The translations under genes were made by a program, and so were the position numbers. From the NCBI RefSeq assembly GCF_963675165.1, contig NC_087387.1:1612501-1676500 (forward strand): 64,000 bases of DNA, in the 5' to 3' direction. How positions within the stretch are numbered: the stretch's first letter is position 1; each line of letters opens with the position of its first letter. Below the pieces are notes generated by a model that saw nothing but the letters and a program-made list of their open reading frames with translations, had not been told where the DNA came from and searched no databases. This DNA is from Halichondria panicea (Eukaryota; Porifera; Demospongiae; Suberitida; Halichondriidae). Shown here one piece after another: positions 34,758 to 46,600 of the stretch.

Positions 34758-35133
34758 AGTTCTATCGTATAAGAAAACTGCATCACGTGATCGTATCGAA
34801 CCTCCTCTGCATTCCTATGTGGACAAACAAAACATTGACAGAAGGCCATAGAATATAGACAGGTTTACAAGCATCGGAAGTTCTCTTGCAGTGAAGAGCG
34901 ATATAGTGTCATCAATTATTGAACAAGTGAGTGCTGTACATGTACTGGACACGTAGGCCTAAATTGTTAGCTATGATAATTATAATTAATTACAGAAGAT
35001 TTCAAGCTGGCCGTGGATATGCTACATTAATTGTGTACAATATGAAGTTGAAGTGCATTCAACCATGTGATGACTTGCTAATCAGTAAACGTAATGAACG
35101 TTAAATCTGCCAAAATTGTTGTAAAGCAAAAAT

Positions 35134-35590
35134 TCCTTATAAAATTGAGTTTTTAATCGATTTGCTATTGATTTGCTAAACAATACTGAAAAATTGAATA
35201 ACTCACCCACATCGTGGATTTGTTACGCCTACCACGGAAATCAATGCCAATACTGGGTGTGGCTACTTTGGGTTTAATGTATCACGTGAGCTTGACGGTT
35301 GTAATGCTTTACTCTCCATACGTATGTACAGGCTTGTGAGGCATGGAAGCATTCTCAGTGCATGCACTGCTTTAATACGATACTTGACCAGTAATATGTG
35401 TACGTATGGAGAGTTGTAGTTCCTTCAAGTTCACATGATACGTTAAATCTGAAATAGCCTCACTCAGTTTAGGTTTCATTTCCGTGGTAGGTGTGACAAA
35501 CCGTAATGTGGGTGAGTTATTCAATTTCAGCATCGTTTAGCAAATCAAATAGCAACTCGATTTCATAAGGGATTTTTGCTCAACATATAA
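35134..35590. mobile_element. Foldback element, about 450 bases
   Basis: The two halves are inverted copies: GAATAACTCACCCACAT and CTACCACGGAAAT on the left reappear as the reverse complement on the right (ATGTGGGTGAGTTATTC, ATTTCCGTGGTAG). Arms are roughly 190 bases with a short centre. Non-coding; no clear target duplication. Confidence 0.6.
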
Positions 35591-35871
35591 TTAGTGGATT
35601 TGGCCTTCTATAAACGAAGGAGATGCTTATAGTTGGCTGCACTTCAATTTTAAGTAGCATAATCAACCAACTTGAAATCTTCCGTATATATATTTTAGTA
35701 TACCATAATTATGCTCACGTACATGTGTACTACGTAACTATACTACTGACTACTAACAGTAGTACCAAGAGTTTATTAGGACTAATAGTTGTGTCGGAAG
35801 TATTGCTGCACCTTAATCAAAGAACTCTTATGTGCAGGTTGTCTTTCAAGCCATCTTGATATATATAAATC

Positions 35872-36087
35872 ATGAGCAATTCGACTTCAAAAAGCCGTTC
35901 AGCTGATCATGTCCAGTGGTACACTCCACCAGAACGTATTTCATTTACTGGAGGTAGTAATCCTCGAAACTCTAATACCAAAGAAAAAGCAATGACGCCA
36001 AAGAAACCCACTGGCCCACCCCCTCTTCAACAGTACCCTCCACCCACTCACAAGTTCTACACGCCCACTCAAACTCCTCCAAATTAA
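35872..36087 (+). CDS. Small proline-rich protein, paralogue B
   Basis: A 71-residue frame starting MSNSTSK and ending GPPPLQQYPP then THKFYTPTQTPPN. The flank before it contains CTTATGTGCAGGTTGTCTTT, nearly the same as before paralogue A, which suggests a shared 5' untranslated exon with an acceptor. The middle is the least conserved part. Likely a membrane-free adaptor or signalling peptide by analogy with C, but this is inference. Confidence 0.6.
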   Translation: MSNSTSKSRSADHVQWYTPPERISFTGGSNPRNSNTKEKAMTPKKPTGPPPLQQYPPPTHKFYTPTQTPPN

Positions 36088-37044
36088 TCTCATCAAGAAC
36101 AAGAAGGAGATATTGTTAACTGTACAACGTCCACCTACTTAATTGATAAACATGCAGTAGCAATCTTGTGTATAGAAGTCCTTCTCAAAGTAATCACATA
36201 CATGCAGCTGCAAATTTCCTAATTGCCATTAGCATTTCTATTACATCACCATTCATTTTTTACCTGGGGCTATAGTTTTTGCTCTTATTATATCCTATTG
36301 ACCAATGAGATTGCTGCATGGGTGATAGTGCAGCAGTGCAAAGTAGGGCATGAATATACATGTACCTACGTATGATGAATATATACCTATCTCCATAGTA
36401 ACTTGCGATGTGCTATTGGTGCCTGTGCACTTAATGGACGTATTAGACCCTGCCTGTTGTAGAGAAATTTTTCCAACCGAATAATTGAGTACCATATTAG
36501 ACACTAGTTGATAAGATCTACATGGGAAGTACATGAGAAGTACATGGGAAAAGTGCCTCAGAGTAGGTATACTATGGGACTTAGTGTACCTGCAAATTTA
36601 CTTAGTATACCTAGTAGTCCATTGTCAAGTAATTGCTCAATCTACTTACATTCTTTTCGACCAAGCATTCAATTAGAGAAAAGTCGAGCCGGAAACAAGG
36701 CTAGGTATAGATGTATAGACAATACTGGTAACTACAGCACTGTCTTACATCAGATACCTACGTGGATAATACTTATAGCATGCTAGAAGTTAGTATTTCC
36801 AAAGAACTAAGAAGCCAGCGCTTCTGGTCTTGTGCACTTACATACAGTATACTTTACTGGATATTGTCAACTTTAATTTCTGGGCAAATTAGTTCTGTAT
36901 CCCAACTTTGCTGTGGTCAGCTCATGATTAGTATACAGCGACTCTGGAACCTGGCTTGAAATCAAGAATCTGTGTATGGATGCTATAGTTTCTGACATCG
37001 CAGAAACCGTAATTAAGTTTACAGAGCATTACTGTAGTATTTAC
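36088..37044. other. Spacer between paralogues B and C, no gene seen
   Basis: Short open frames near 36508-36959 have no recognisable features. The sequence is AT-rich and contains no clear repeat except isolated TACATGTAC motifs. Confidence 0.4.
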
Positions 37045-37184
37045 CAGAGGAGGTACGACAGGAGACAGGTGCAGTGCAGCTCAAATAATTAGCTTCTGAC
37101 ACTCAGCAATAACACACGACGTGGGCGGATAATTAGTGTTCAATCAGAAATTAATTGCTAGAGCTGCACCGTGCCTGTCCTCTG
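37045..37184. mobile_element. CAGAGGAGG-family MITE between paralogues B and C
   Basis: CAGAGGAGGTACGACAGG at the left and CCTGTCCTCTG at the right. The flanks AGTATTTAC and AGTATAAAC agree in 7 of 9 positions, consistent with an old 9-base target duplication. Confidence 0.65.
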
Positions 37185-37760
37185 AGTATAAACACTAGTG
37201 AACAAACCACACACACATAACCATAAAGAAATTCTACTAACTATATCGCACATGCAGCCACTTGAAGCCAAATTTGGAGTCTTAGTGTAAACTGTGTTGT
37301 AAAGAATTTCCCCCAGCCGAATAATAAAAGTCATGACCACCTTAATGCTATTCATGCGATAATTAAGAGACCCACCTGCAGGTTTCTTAAGTAAAAAGAG
37401 CTAAAATTTAGAGGTCTCTATCCTATAGCCAGGTTTGAATTCAAGTTCTGTATAAAGATCTTGCCCAAAAGAGGTGAGTACTCTCTTAGTCACACAGGGT
37501 TTCTTTCAGGATTGCACACTTAGTGGGGGTTCCAAATATTAAGCAGGTGATCGACAAGGTGCAGGTAGGAAATTTAGTGGGTGGCAAAATATTTCAAGCG
37601 GATGAAATTAATCTACTAACCCACACTGAAATAAACCCTGTCTATATGTACTATATAATTATAGTGATCTTCGATGTTGTATGCGGTAAATCTACGTGAT
37701 ATTTTTTTTTACTCAAGCTTTTATTTTATATGTTGTCTATCACAGAAATCGTATATAGTC

Positions 37761-38036
37761 ATGGGATCATGTGAGTCTAAGCAAAGGCGACATTACCAGA
37801 GTTGCTTGTGTCGCGGATGCCTAAGAGCTCTACTTAGTTGTTGTGGATATAGATATGCTCAAAAATCACAGAGAAATGCTCCCTGTTCGACTCGTGTCAG
37901 TATTTGTGTTGATTCTGAAGAGAGAGCTTTGATACCCGAGCAACCCACTGGCCCACCCCCTCCCCCACACAATCCCCCACCCACTCAGAAGTTTTTCACG
38001 CCTACTCCTCCAGTTCCTCCAGCTCCTCCAAATTAG
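37761..38036 (+). CDS. Small Cys- and Pro-rich protein, paralogue C, likely lipid-anchored
   Basis: A 91-residue frame. It opens MGSCESK, a classic N-myristoylation signal (Gly2, Ser6, basic residue next) with Cys4 placed for palmitoylation. A Cys cluster with basic residues (SCLCRGCLRALLSCCGYR, residues 14-31) follows. The tail GPPPPPHNPPPTQKFFTPTP matches paralogues A and B and ends PPN at the stop. The predicted product would sit on the inner face of a membrane and present a Pro-rich ligand. An acceptor (CTATCACAG) 15 bases before the ATG suggests a 5' untranslated exon. Not a family I recognise. Confidence 0.65.
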   Translation: MGSCESKQRRHYQSCLCRGCLRALLSCCGYRYAQKSQRNAPCSTRVSICVDSEERALIPEQPTGPPPPPHNPPPTQKFFTPTPPVPPAPPN

Positions 38037-38613
38037 CCTCACAAGAAAAGACGAGAAAACTGCTTAGAATAGCATAGTTATGATACATGCACACTGTAAG
38101 CTTTGGTAGTGGATACTGTTATGTTTTTGTGCTTTAGAGGCCCTCTTAATGTTTGTAACTAATGTTTGTCTCATCAAGAACAAGGAATTAATTTATGCCA
38201 CAAAAATTAATGTAAACTTTGCTGGAGGAGATATAATTTGCTGTTATTTTTTGTTTTGTATCACTGTGCAGTTTTTATTATAGTGTGTATATAGTATGGG
38301 AGTTTAGGAACACAATGCTTTCACTTGTTACCTTGATTATCAAGGCAGCATGTTTGTACTTAGTAATAATAAAATTATAGCAGGAGTCATGAACTCCTGG
38401 TAATAGTATAATACTGCTACATTAATTACTATAGTACGATTTATTACGTACAGGCCTGGTTATTTCATACGTACATTGCCTAGCTCACTAACTACCCCTT
38501 GCAGGGACCTCCCTAGTCATGCACTCACTCCCCCTCCCTTTCTGTGACCCCCTTAGTTCATGCACACTGTATCCCCTTCAGTGACGCCCTAGTTCATGCA
38601 CTCACTCCCCCTG
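38037..38613. other. 3' flank of paralogue C and mosaic spacer
   Basis: Bases 38300-38360 match the 3' flank of paralogue A (33394-33455). Bases about 38500-38610 resemble the pyrimidine-rich stretch before RIC1 exon 13961. No gene seen. Confidence 0.5.
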
Positions 38614-40103
38614 CACCCGAGCGTGGATGCAGTTGTCCTGTCCAGAGTGACTCAAGGCTACGAGGCCGAGGAGCTATGTGACTGGGCTGATAATTATGGA
38701 ACGCCGTTTGCGACAAAATTCAGGCAGAATCTGATAGGCGTGTGCATCCAATATAAAATCGATTTTTGAAGATCGATTTTTAATAATCGATTTTTTACAG
38801 TTGATTTTCGATTTACACGTGAACGATCTTTGACAATCGATCTGATAATCGATTTTTGAAATTCAATTTTTAATAATCGATTTTTGAAATTCGATTTTTG
38901 ATAATCTTTGATAATCGATTTTTAAAAATGGATTTTTGAAATTCGATTTTTGATAATCGATTTTTAAAAATGGATTACAAAAATCACAATTGATTGATAT
39001 ACTAGCCTCGAATCCAGGCCGATTAAAATGGATTCAAGGCTACAGTTAGACTGGAAACCACGCCCCTTCTTTGTAGGGAAAGAGGGCGTGGTTTCAGTCT
39101 AGGCTACAGTTAGGCCGCCCTTGAAACTCAGAACATGCACAAACTCCTTCTCCGCGGCCTGGAATCAAAGCTTGGCTTGGTTAGCTATCTCACATGATAG
39201 ACTATAACGCAAAAGCGAAACATTATTGTTTTTTGGAACCATTAAAAAGGAGGGCCATAAGTCACAGTAAAAATCATTAATTTTAGAACTGCTCAGTTGG
39301 TGCTATCTTATTTAGTTTTTTCATGCACCCATTTTTGTATGCTTTCTCGCCAGCACTGTTTTATTTGGCCATCTTGTGTGTGCTTAGAGAAAGAGCTGAG
39401 AAAGAGTTTGGTGATTCCAGATAGAATAGAAGTCATGAATAGTGGCTTCTTCAATGGATAGTATCACGTGATACAGCTTTAGACAGGGGCCCCCCCCAGC
39501 CCACCTTCAGAGCAGTTCTAAAATCGATTATCAAAAATCGAATTTCAATAATGATTATCAAAAATCAAAAATCGAATTTCAAAAATCAGATCGATTGTCA
39601 AAGATCGTTCACGTGTAAATCAACTGTAAAAAATCGATTATTAAAAATCTATCTTCAAAAATCGATTTTATATTGGATGCACACGCCTATCACATTCTGC
39701 CTGAATTTTGTCGCAAACGGCGTTCCATAGATAATGAGTGGTGGGTGTGGCTGCATGAGACTATTGCAAGGATTGTAGTGTACTCCAGCAGCTTTAAATT
39801 TGTGTGTGTGTAACTATCAGCATTAATTTTATTGCAACGGTATATACATGTATGAATGTCGATGGCATTTATGGGTGTACTGTAATTAAGAAATTAGATC
39901 CACAGAATTGAATTTAAGGCAACTAAAGGAATCCCCGAACCATTGATTAAACGGGGGGAGTTGAACATTTCAACAGCCATAACTTTAGTACCGTTGCTTC
40001 AATGTTTATAATTTTCTGAAAGCTTATAAGGAACATTTTCAAATGATGTGTCCCATTAAAATGTGTTTTCTATCAATCAGTTCAAGTACTCATTACCCCC
40101 CCC

Positions 40104-40146
<43 letters not shown>

Positions 40147-40384
40147 TTCCAGCCCTGGATACTCTCAGTTTTCCTGGCGTCCCTGAGCCCTCACTTTGAG
40201 CAGTTGTCGCTGTTGGCACGGCAACACGACAACACCCTCTCATCAACCACCTCCGATCATAATACACCTTTGAACTCTTTAACCTTTAACGAGGACTCTT
40301 CCCTACCCCCCACGAACAGATAGACGGACTATTACGGACCCCCCAATCTAGCACTACTACAGAGTCTAATTGTGTTCTATCATG
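38614..40384 (+). pseudogene. RIC1: Second, broken copy of the RIC1 3' end
   Basis: Bases 38614-38694 and 39736-39741 align with the 3' half of RIC1 exon 30102-30293, split by a transposon. Bases 40153-40384 align with the terminal exon. The terminal exon has a 2-base insertion giving an early stop, an extra codon and a 13-base deletion. The (CA)n acceptor is retained. It lies just upstream of receptor-kinase copy 2, mirroring the order RIC1 end then kinase start seen at 31.1-31.6 kb. Confidence 0.8.
38695..39729. mobile_element. Hairpin DNA transposon with 6-base target duplication
   Basis: The ends TATGGAACGCCGTTTGCG and CGGCGTTCCATA are the start of inverted repeats that run through ATCGATTTTT-rich arms of about 300 bases. 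GATAAT flanks both sides (38689-38694, 39730-39735). The undisturbed RIC1 exon shows the empty site (CTGATAATGAGTGG). The centre holds another AGCCTCG-ended insertion. No transposase seen, so it is non-autonomous. Confidence 0.85.
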
Positions 40385-40683
40385 ACTGTACAATTTATTG
40401 TGTGTATTTTGATGTGTTGAATGGATTACGTATTATAACTAACTTATTTATTGACAGATTTCCTTTAATATATACATGTAGTTTTTCTCATGCTGGGGGG
40501 GTCTTACTGTGATATGGTAAAGAGCATAATTATAATAAAACGTGGATACACTGTTTTGGTAAGGAGCACCTCAGTAATAAGTTAGATTCATACAACAAAA
40601 CAATGCTTTGTACAAAACACACACGTATAAAGAAGGGAACAGACCACTATGACTATAGCTAGCTAGATCTCATCATCAAGGAC

Positions 40684-43600
40684 ATGTCAAGAAGCGATAT
40701 GAGAATGTACTGGATCAGAGGAGGGGCCAGTACCACACTAGGTAAGTGTACATAATTAATTATAAGCTCTATAGGTACCATAAATCCAGTTACCCAAACA
40801 CATATATAATTATACACACACACAGCTCAGGTTAGCTTGTTGATGTTGATGCTACTTGCCACCCAAACTATCTCCAAAGCAACCACCTCTACCCAAAAAG
40901 CTTGTCGAACCTGTAGCTCATCAGTACCGGCCAACTGCACCATTGATATTAACAACAACATTAACACAGTAGTAAACTGTCACGTCAACTTCAGCAGCTG
41001 TCCAATTGAAAATTGTACAAATGAAAAATTCTGTGCGTACCGTTTTGATGGCTTCTCAAAAAGCACAATACTTGATTTGACAATATTTAAGTGGGATTTT
41101 AAATCCGATTGTACTACAACTGAAGTTGTGCCCAATAGATGTACTTTTACCGACAAGGATCCTTTTTTTAATTGTGTTGATGGAGTTAGCAGTGAGAACG
41201 GCTCTAACCCTGAGGTGGTTGAATATCAAACGAAATTTAACTTACCTTTGCCAACAGAACGTGAGTAAGAGTGCATTGATACCTGTCTATGGTCACCCTA
41301 TGAGCAGTTCACCCTCTCATTGTATACAATACAGCCATTAATTATTGGGCCAACAGCCTCCATTGCACCTGGTATTTAGCAGGCCACCTCTTTATTAGCT
41401 GTTGGTCTGCCCAAGGGTGACCCTTATAGAAAGGTTTCATATTGTACACACACACACACACAAACACAATTATGCCCTTACATGTATATACTGTAACTGT
41501 TGCTATAGCTACGCACTCTATGAACTTTGTGATATTATCCATACCATTGCCAACACTATCGATAGAGTTAACTCACTTAATCAAATAGTTTATTTCCGAG
41601 GATTGTTCACAAACATATAATTGTGGCACAGATTGTCTGCATCATCCTACGCACTGTCACAACTATCGTATATAGTTTTGGGCTGTTGGCTGATAATGAT
41701 ATTGTTTGGTTCAACATTTCTCTTTCTCTCTACTTAACAGAACCCACTACTCCACTCCCTGTGATTAATTGTACTACCTGTACCGTCACCAGCATTGTCA
41801 TAACAATCATTCTATTTATCGTTCTCCTGCTGATCTTAATCTTCTGTCTGTATAAACTGCGACGTAAGATCCAAATTCCGACAGCGATTCGATCTCAACA
41901 AACCAGTTTTATCAACCCAGTCAACCAGCACTCGTGGCAGCTGCTAGAAAGCATCGGACATGGTCGCTACGGTTTCGTATATCGTGCCAAATATCGCGGG
42001 GAAATTGTTGCCGTGAAGATATACACATCGCAAGGACGGTCAGCTTTTGAGACCGAGCAAAATCTCTACTCAATGGAATCTACCTTTCACTGCAATATAC
42101 TCGAGTACATCGGCTGTGAGATGAGGGGATCAGGAATTACCACCGAGCGTGCGTTATTGACACGCTACTATCAACTTGGCTCGCTGGATAATTATCTCCG
42201 TTCTCGTGTGTTGAGTTGGCAACAGGCGTGTGTAATGATCCATACTGTGGCCGAGGGACTCACTCACTTGCACTCCGAGTACTACCGCAACTCGGCTGGG
42301 ATTATGGCCGAGAAGTACCCCGTGGCACACAGGTGGGTGGGTGGGTGTGGTCTGTTACCATAGTGCACGCTTATATATAATATGCAAATCGTGTACCCTG
42401 ATTTTATAGTTATAACCTGTTTGTATCTAGGTATTTCCTGAGCAGGAAATATTGTGTATGTAGTTGAAATCTGATCAGGAGCCAGTTTGCCTTTTGTACA
42501 TAGTACATTAATGCAGTGATTGTCTGGGTGGTGTCTTTGTTTGGCTGTGTCTGTATCAATTAACATACCATTGCCCATATACTTACATGCCATGGTGTTA
42601 ACTCAATAAGTGTGGAGACACACTAGACACGTCTCGCCTTATAGTGCTGCCTAGCAACTCGATGAGCTCGTAACCCTCTGTGATTATAGTGTGTGGGAGT
42701 TTACAATTCACTTGAAACAGGAACTGTAGTTTTTAATTAATTATCTCTGTCGAAAATGTTTTCTTATTTGACATAATAATGATTACATCACTGCAATGAG
42801 TCTATATATAGATCTTTTCGTTTGTACATGCATGCCATATAAAGTACGTATAACTTGGATGTTTGTTCTGCAATGAACCTGTTTTCAGAGCTAACTTTGA
42901 GAGACCATAACTTGAGTTAGGAACAGTCAATTTTACAACTAAAAATTGCATAATTTGTCCATTTTCTGATAATTTTATTAAAATGTTTGCTGAGCCATAA
43001 TTATTATTAAAGGTCTATCTCATGGCAGATTTTTCTGATTAGTGGTCCATGCCTGCAGCAGTTTCTGTCTCAATATTTTTGAACCACGTATCCCCCCACA
43101 CACACAGGGATGTGAAGTCGGCCAACGTGCTTGTGAGGAGTGACAGCGGGGACTGTGTGATCAGTGACCTCGGCTTTGCTCTGATTCTGGACGGAAAACA
43201 AACCACAAACACTGTACAGGTAATCACATGACAGTCACATGTGTATACAGTTACGAATCTCATCATAATTTATTATTAGTTCGAAGTCCTAACATACACT
43301 GAATGTCACATGTGTATCACATGTGTATAGCCAGTCTGTTTGTAACCGCCCCCCCACCCTACACACACTCACACTTATTGGCTGTATCGAGTAACGTTAG
43401 CTCTTATATATATACATTGTACGTACTTCCCCCCACACCCACACACCCACCCACGTCCAGGCTGGGACGTATCGCTACATGGCCCCTGAGGCACTGGATG
43501 CACGAGTGAACTTGCATGACTTGCAGTCGTTTAAACAGATTGATGTGTACTCCCTCGCCCTGGTCATGTGGGAGGTCATGTCACGCACCTGCGTCCTCAC

Positions 43601-46600
43601 GGGTCAGTAAACACACCTTAGTACAAGTGCACACATGGTCCTAAGAGTCTACCCAGAGGAGGTCCGACAGGCGCGGTGCAGCTCAAGTAATTAGCCTCTG
43701 ATTACTCTCAGTAAAAACATACGACGTGGGCGATGCGTGGGCAGATAATTAATGTTCAATCACAGGCTAATTGCCTGAGCTGCACCGCGCCTGTCGTACC
43801 TCCTCTAGAGTCTACCCATCCACCTACCACACGGGAGTATGGCCTCCCACAACGGGCACGCCCTCTCACGGGGTGTCTTAACAGCCTTGTATTTGGGCCT
43901 AAATTATCGGTTTAATGCTGTCAGTGTTCTTCTCTTTGCCCAGTGGTCTGATATCAATCATAATTTTGAGGAAAGCATGGAACCATCTTAGACTCACTCT
44001 CACTTTTCCCACAGAGGAGGAAGTCCCCGGTTATCAACTACCGTACAAGGAGGAGGCGGGGCCTAACCCCTCCCTCGAGCGACTCAAGGACATCGTAGTC
44101 ACTCGGAAACTTCGCCCATCTCTGCCTGCCATTTGGGGAAACCACGAGGTGAGCTGTGTTGCTGCAATGTCAGCTGTGTTTCTATAAACTGAAAATATCC
44201 CCTCATGCCCATGTACTATCTATAACTTAGAATACCCTTAGTTCAATGTACTGTCATAAGTAGCTTGTAGACCCCTCAGGGCGTTTGTACGTCCTTTGAT
44301 ACTTCAACAACAGTGTTCCTATCACTTGTAGTTCAGTAGTATTGTTTATGATACTGTGTTTTAATCCCAAAAGAGGTAAAAAGTCATTTTGTATCTTAGT
44401 GGTCAGACTAGTATATAGACTGCAAGTTAGCTACAGTCTAGCCTTAAAAAGGAATTGTTTTTACTTCTGGTAGCCTGGTAGCTAGAGTGCTATTGCTATG
44501 TGTGCTCAGAGCTAATTGCTTTGAAAGAGATGATGTCTACTAACATTAGTATCTACAATGGATCTCTCGAGTTTCCGCTATGGAAACCACTAGTGTCAAT
44601 CATAGCCGCGAAGAGATCACACTAGTGCATCAACATGTCTGTCTGTCTGTTTGTCTGTCATGGACCGGCACAATGATATAATTATTATTATTATATAATG
44701 TTACATAATAACTAGGAGCATGTTTGGGGCTAGCCTCCTTCACAGGCCTTGGAAGGGCGGCCTGGGATCGAGGCTAGTTTGGGGCTAGCCTCCTTCACAG
44801 GCCTTGGAAGGGTACAGAGGGAAATCGTATCTACATCAGACTACTCAGTCCACAATCATTTGATTTAATCAATATCAATATAAGATACCACGTTTAAATT
44901 AATTAGTTCATCACTGTGTACTACTATCTTCAACAAATACACAATTCACTCGCTTGCCTCAAACTAGCCTCGATCCCAGGCTGCCCTTCCAAGGCCTGTG
45001 AAGGAGGCTAGCCTCAAACTAGCCTCGATCCCAGGCCGCCCTTCCAAGGCCTGTGAAGGAGGCTAGCCCCAAACTAGCTTCGATCCCAGGCCGCCCTTCC
45101 AAGGCCTGTGAAGGAGGCTAGCCCCAAACTAGCCTCGATCCCAGGCCGCCTTCCAAGGCCCGTGAAGGAGGCTAGCCCCAAACTAGCCTCGATCCCAGGC
45201 CGCCTTCCAAGGCCCGTGAAGGAGGCTAGCCCCAAACATGCTCCTAGCTATCATATCCATCAGATGTTGTTGTTCAAGTGTATCTCAACGTACCATGCAC
45301 GTGGGTGACCATAGTCTTGTCTTTGATAGTGTACCTAGTACTACCTACTGTAATTGAGAGTTTGGAATCGTTACTTCCCCAAGTTCTAGTGGGTACGGAC
45401 CTAATTGATTGTGTCGTTACCTATGCAGTACTTGATTTACTCTGGTACATGTACCTATTGGTACTAGCTGTGTTTCTGTAAACTAAAAATACCACCTTAG
45501 GGCGTTCATTGTGTGTACGTGCTGATCCGTACGGTTAGTTTAACAACGGTGTTATCACTCGATCAGTATCACTTGTAGTTTAGAAAGCTAGTACAGTGTT
45601 TATGTATTGGAAGTTATAGGTTTCTCTTTAATTGTTGTGTATCCCAAGAGATAAAAAACCATATCTTAGTTCAGATCAGGTCAGGCTAGTCCACTACCAA
45701 GTTAGCTATATACAGTCCATTAGTTCTAGCCTTAAAAAAGAACAATAATTTATAATTATAGCTGCTCTTTTCACTGCTGGTAGCCTGATAGCTAGAGTCC
45801 TATTGCTAGTTAGTCTATATGTGTCCAAGAGTTGCTTTGAATGATGATGTCTGCTAACATGAGTCTCTACAATGGCTCTCTCGAGTTTCCGCTATGGAGA
45901 CCATTAGTGTCTTTTAACTTGTCTCTATTTGTCGGAGTGTTCTACAACTCTCTTTATGAACATTTCCGTGTTTGTGGCTTTACTAAAGAGTAAAATCAAT
46001 CATAAGCCATTGCTTGTCTTGTATGGATCTCTGTTGCTAGGGGTTTGTGTGGACAAGATTCTGATTTGCGTTGATCAAATTGTCAACTCTCCAAGTTATA
46101 TGCGTTATTGCGAATGCATGAACTTCACTCTTGTGACTCTGGCTATGCCGAGAATTTTCTTTATAGTGTACTTTATTGTCGTGGTCACTTGTCAGAGCGT
46201 ACTTCAGTTGTTGGTAATGAAAGGAAATCAAGAAGTGCAGAATAGCTACAAGAAAAGTGTGGGCTGTCTGTTGCTCTCGACTGTTGTAGCAGTTTTTTGG
46301 ACTGTTTTGTTCTCTGCCAGTAGCTTTCTCAGCGAGTTTCCACTGCATTGTCACTCGTTTTGCATCGATTCACCCGATAACAGTGCTTTTGTGAGCACCA
46401 CAGATTGGAGCTTATTCGTCGTTGTTGCCTTTATTGCCTTCACTCTACTACCTTGCGTCGTAGTCACTTTGTCGGTGTCAATTTGGGCGTTTTACATATT
46501 CAAGAAAAAGTTTATAGTCCGAAACAATCCCAAGGATGCTAGTTTTAGTCGACGCATTCTCCTGTTGCCCGTATTGATGGTATCGCTGCTGTTTTGCACT

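Noticed and set aside
36508..36959. Two ~65-90 codon frames
   Set aside because: No signal, domain, paralogue or splice context; length is within chance for this AT content.
45108..45308. Repeat protein with [13 protein letters not shown] units
   Set aside because: It is the translation of tandem units inside a palindromic element and has no independent support.
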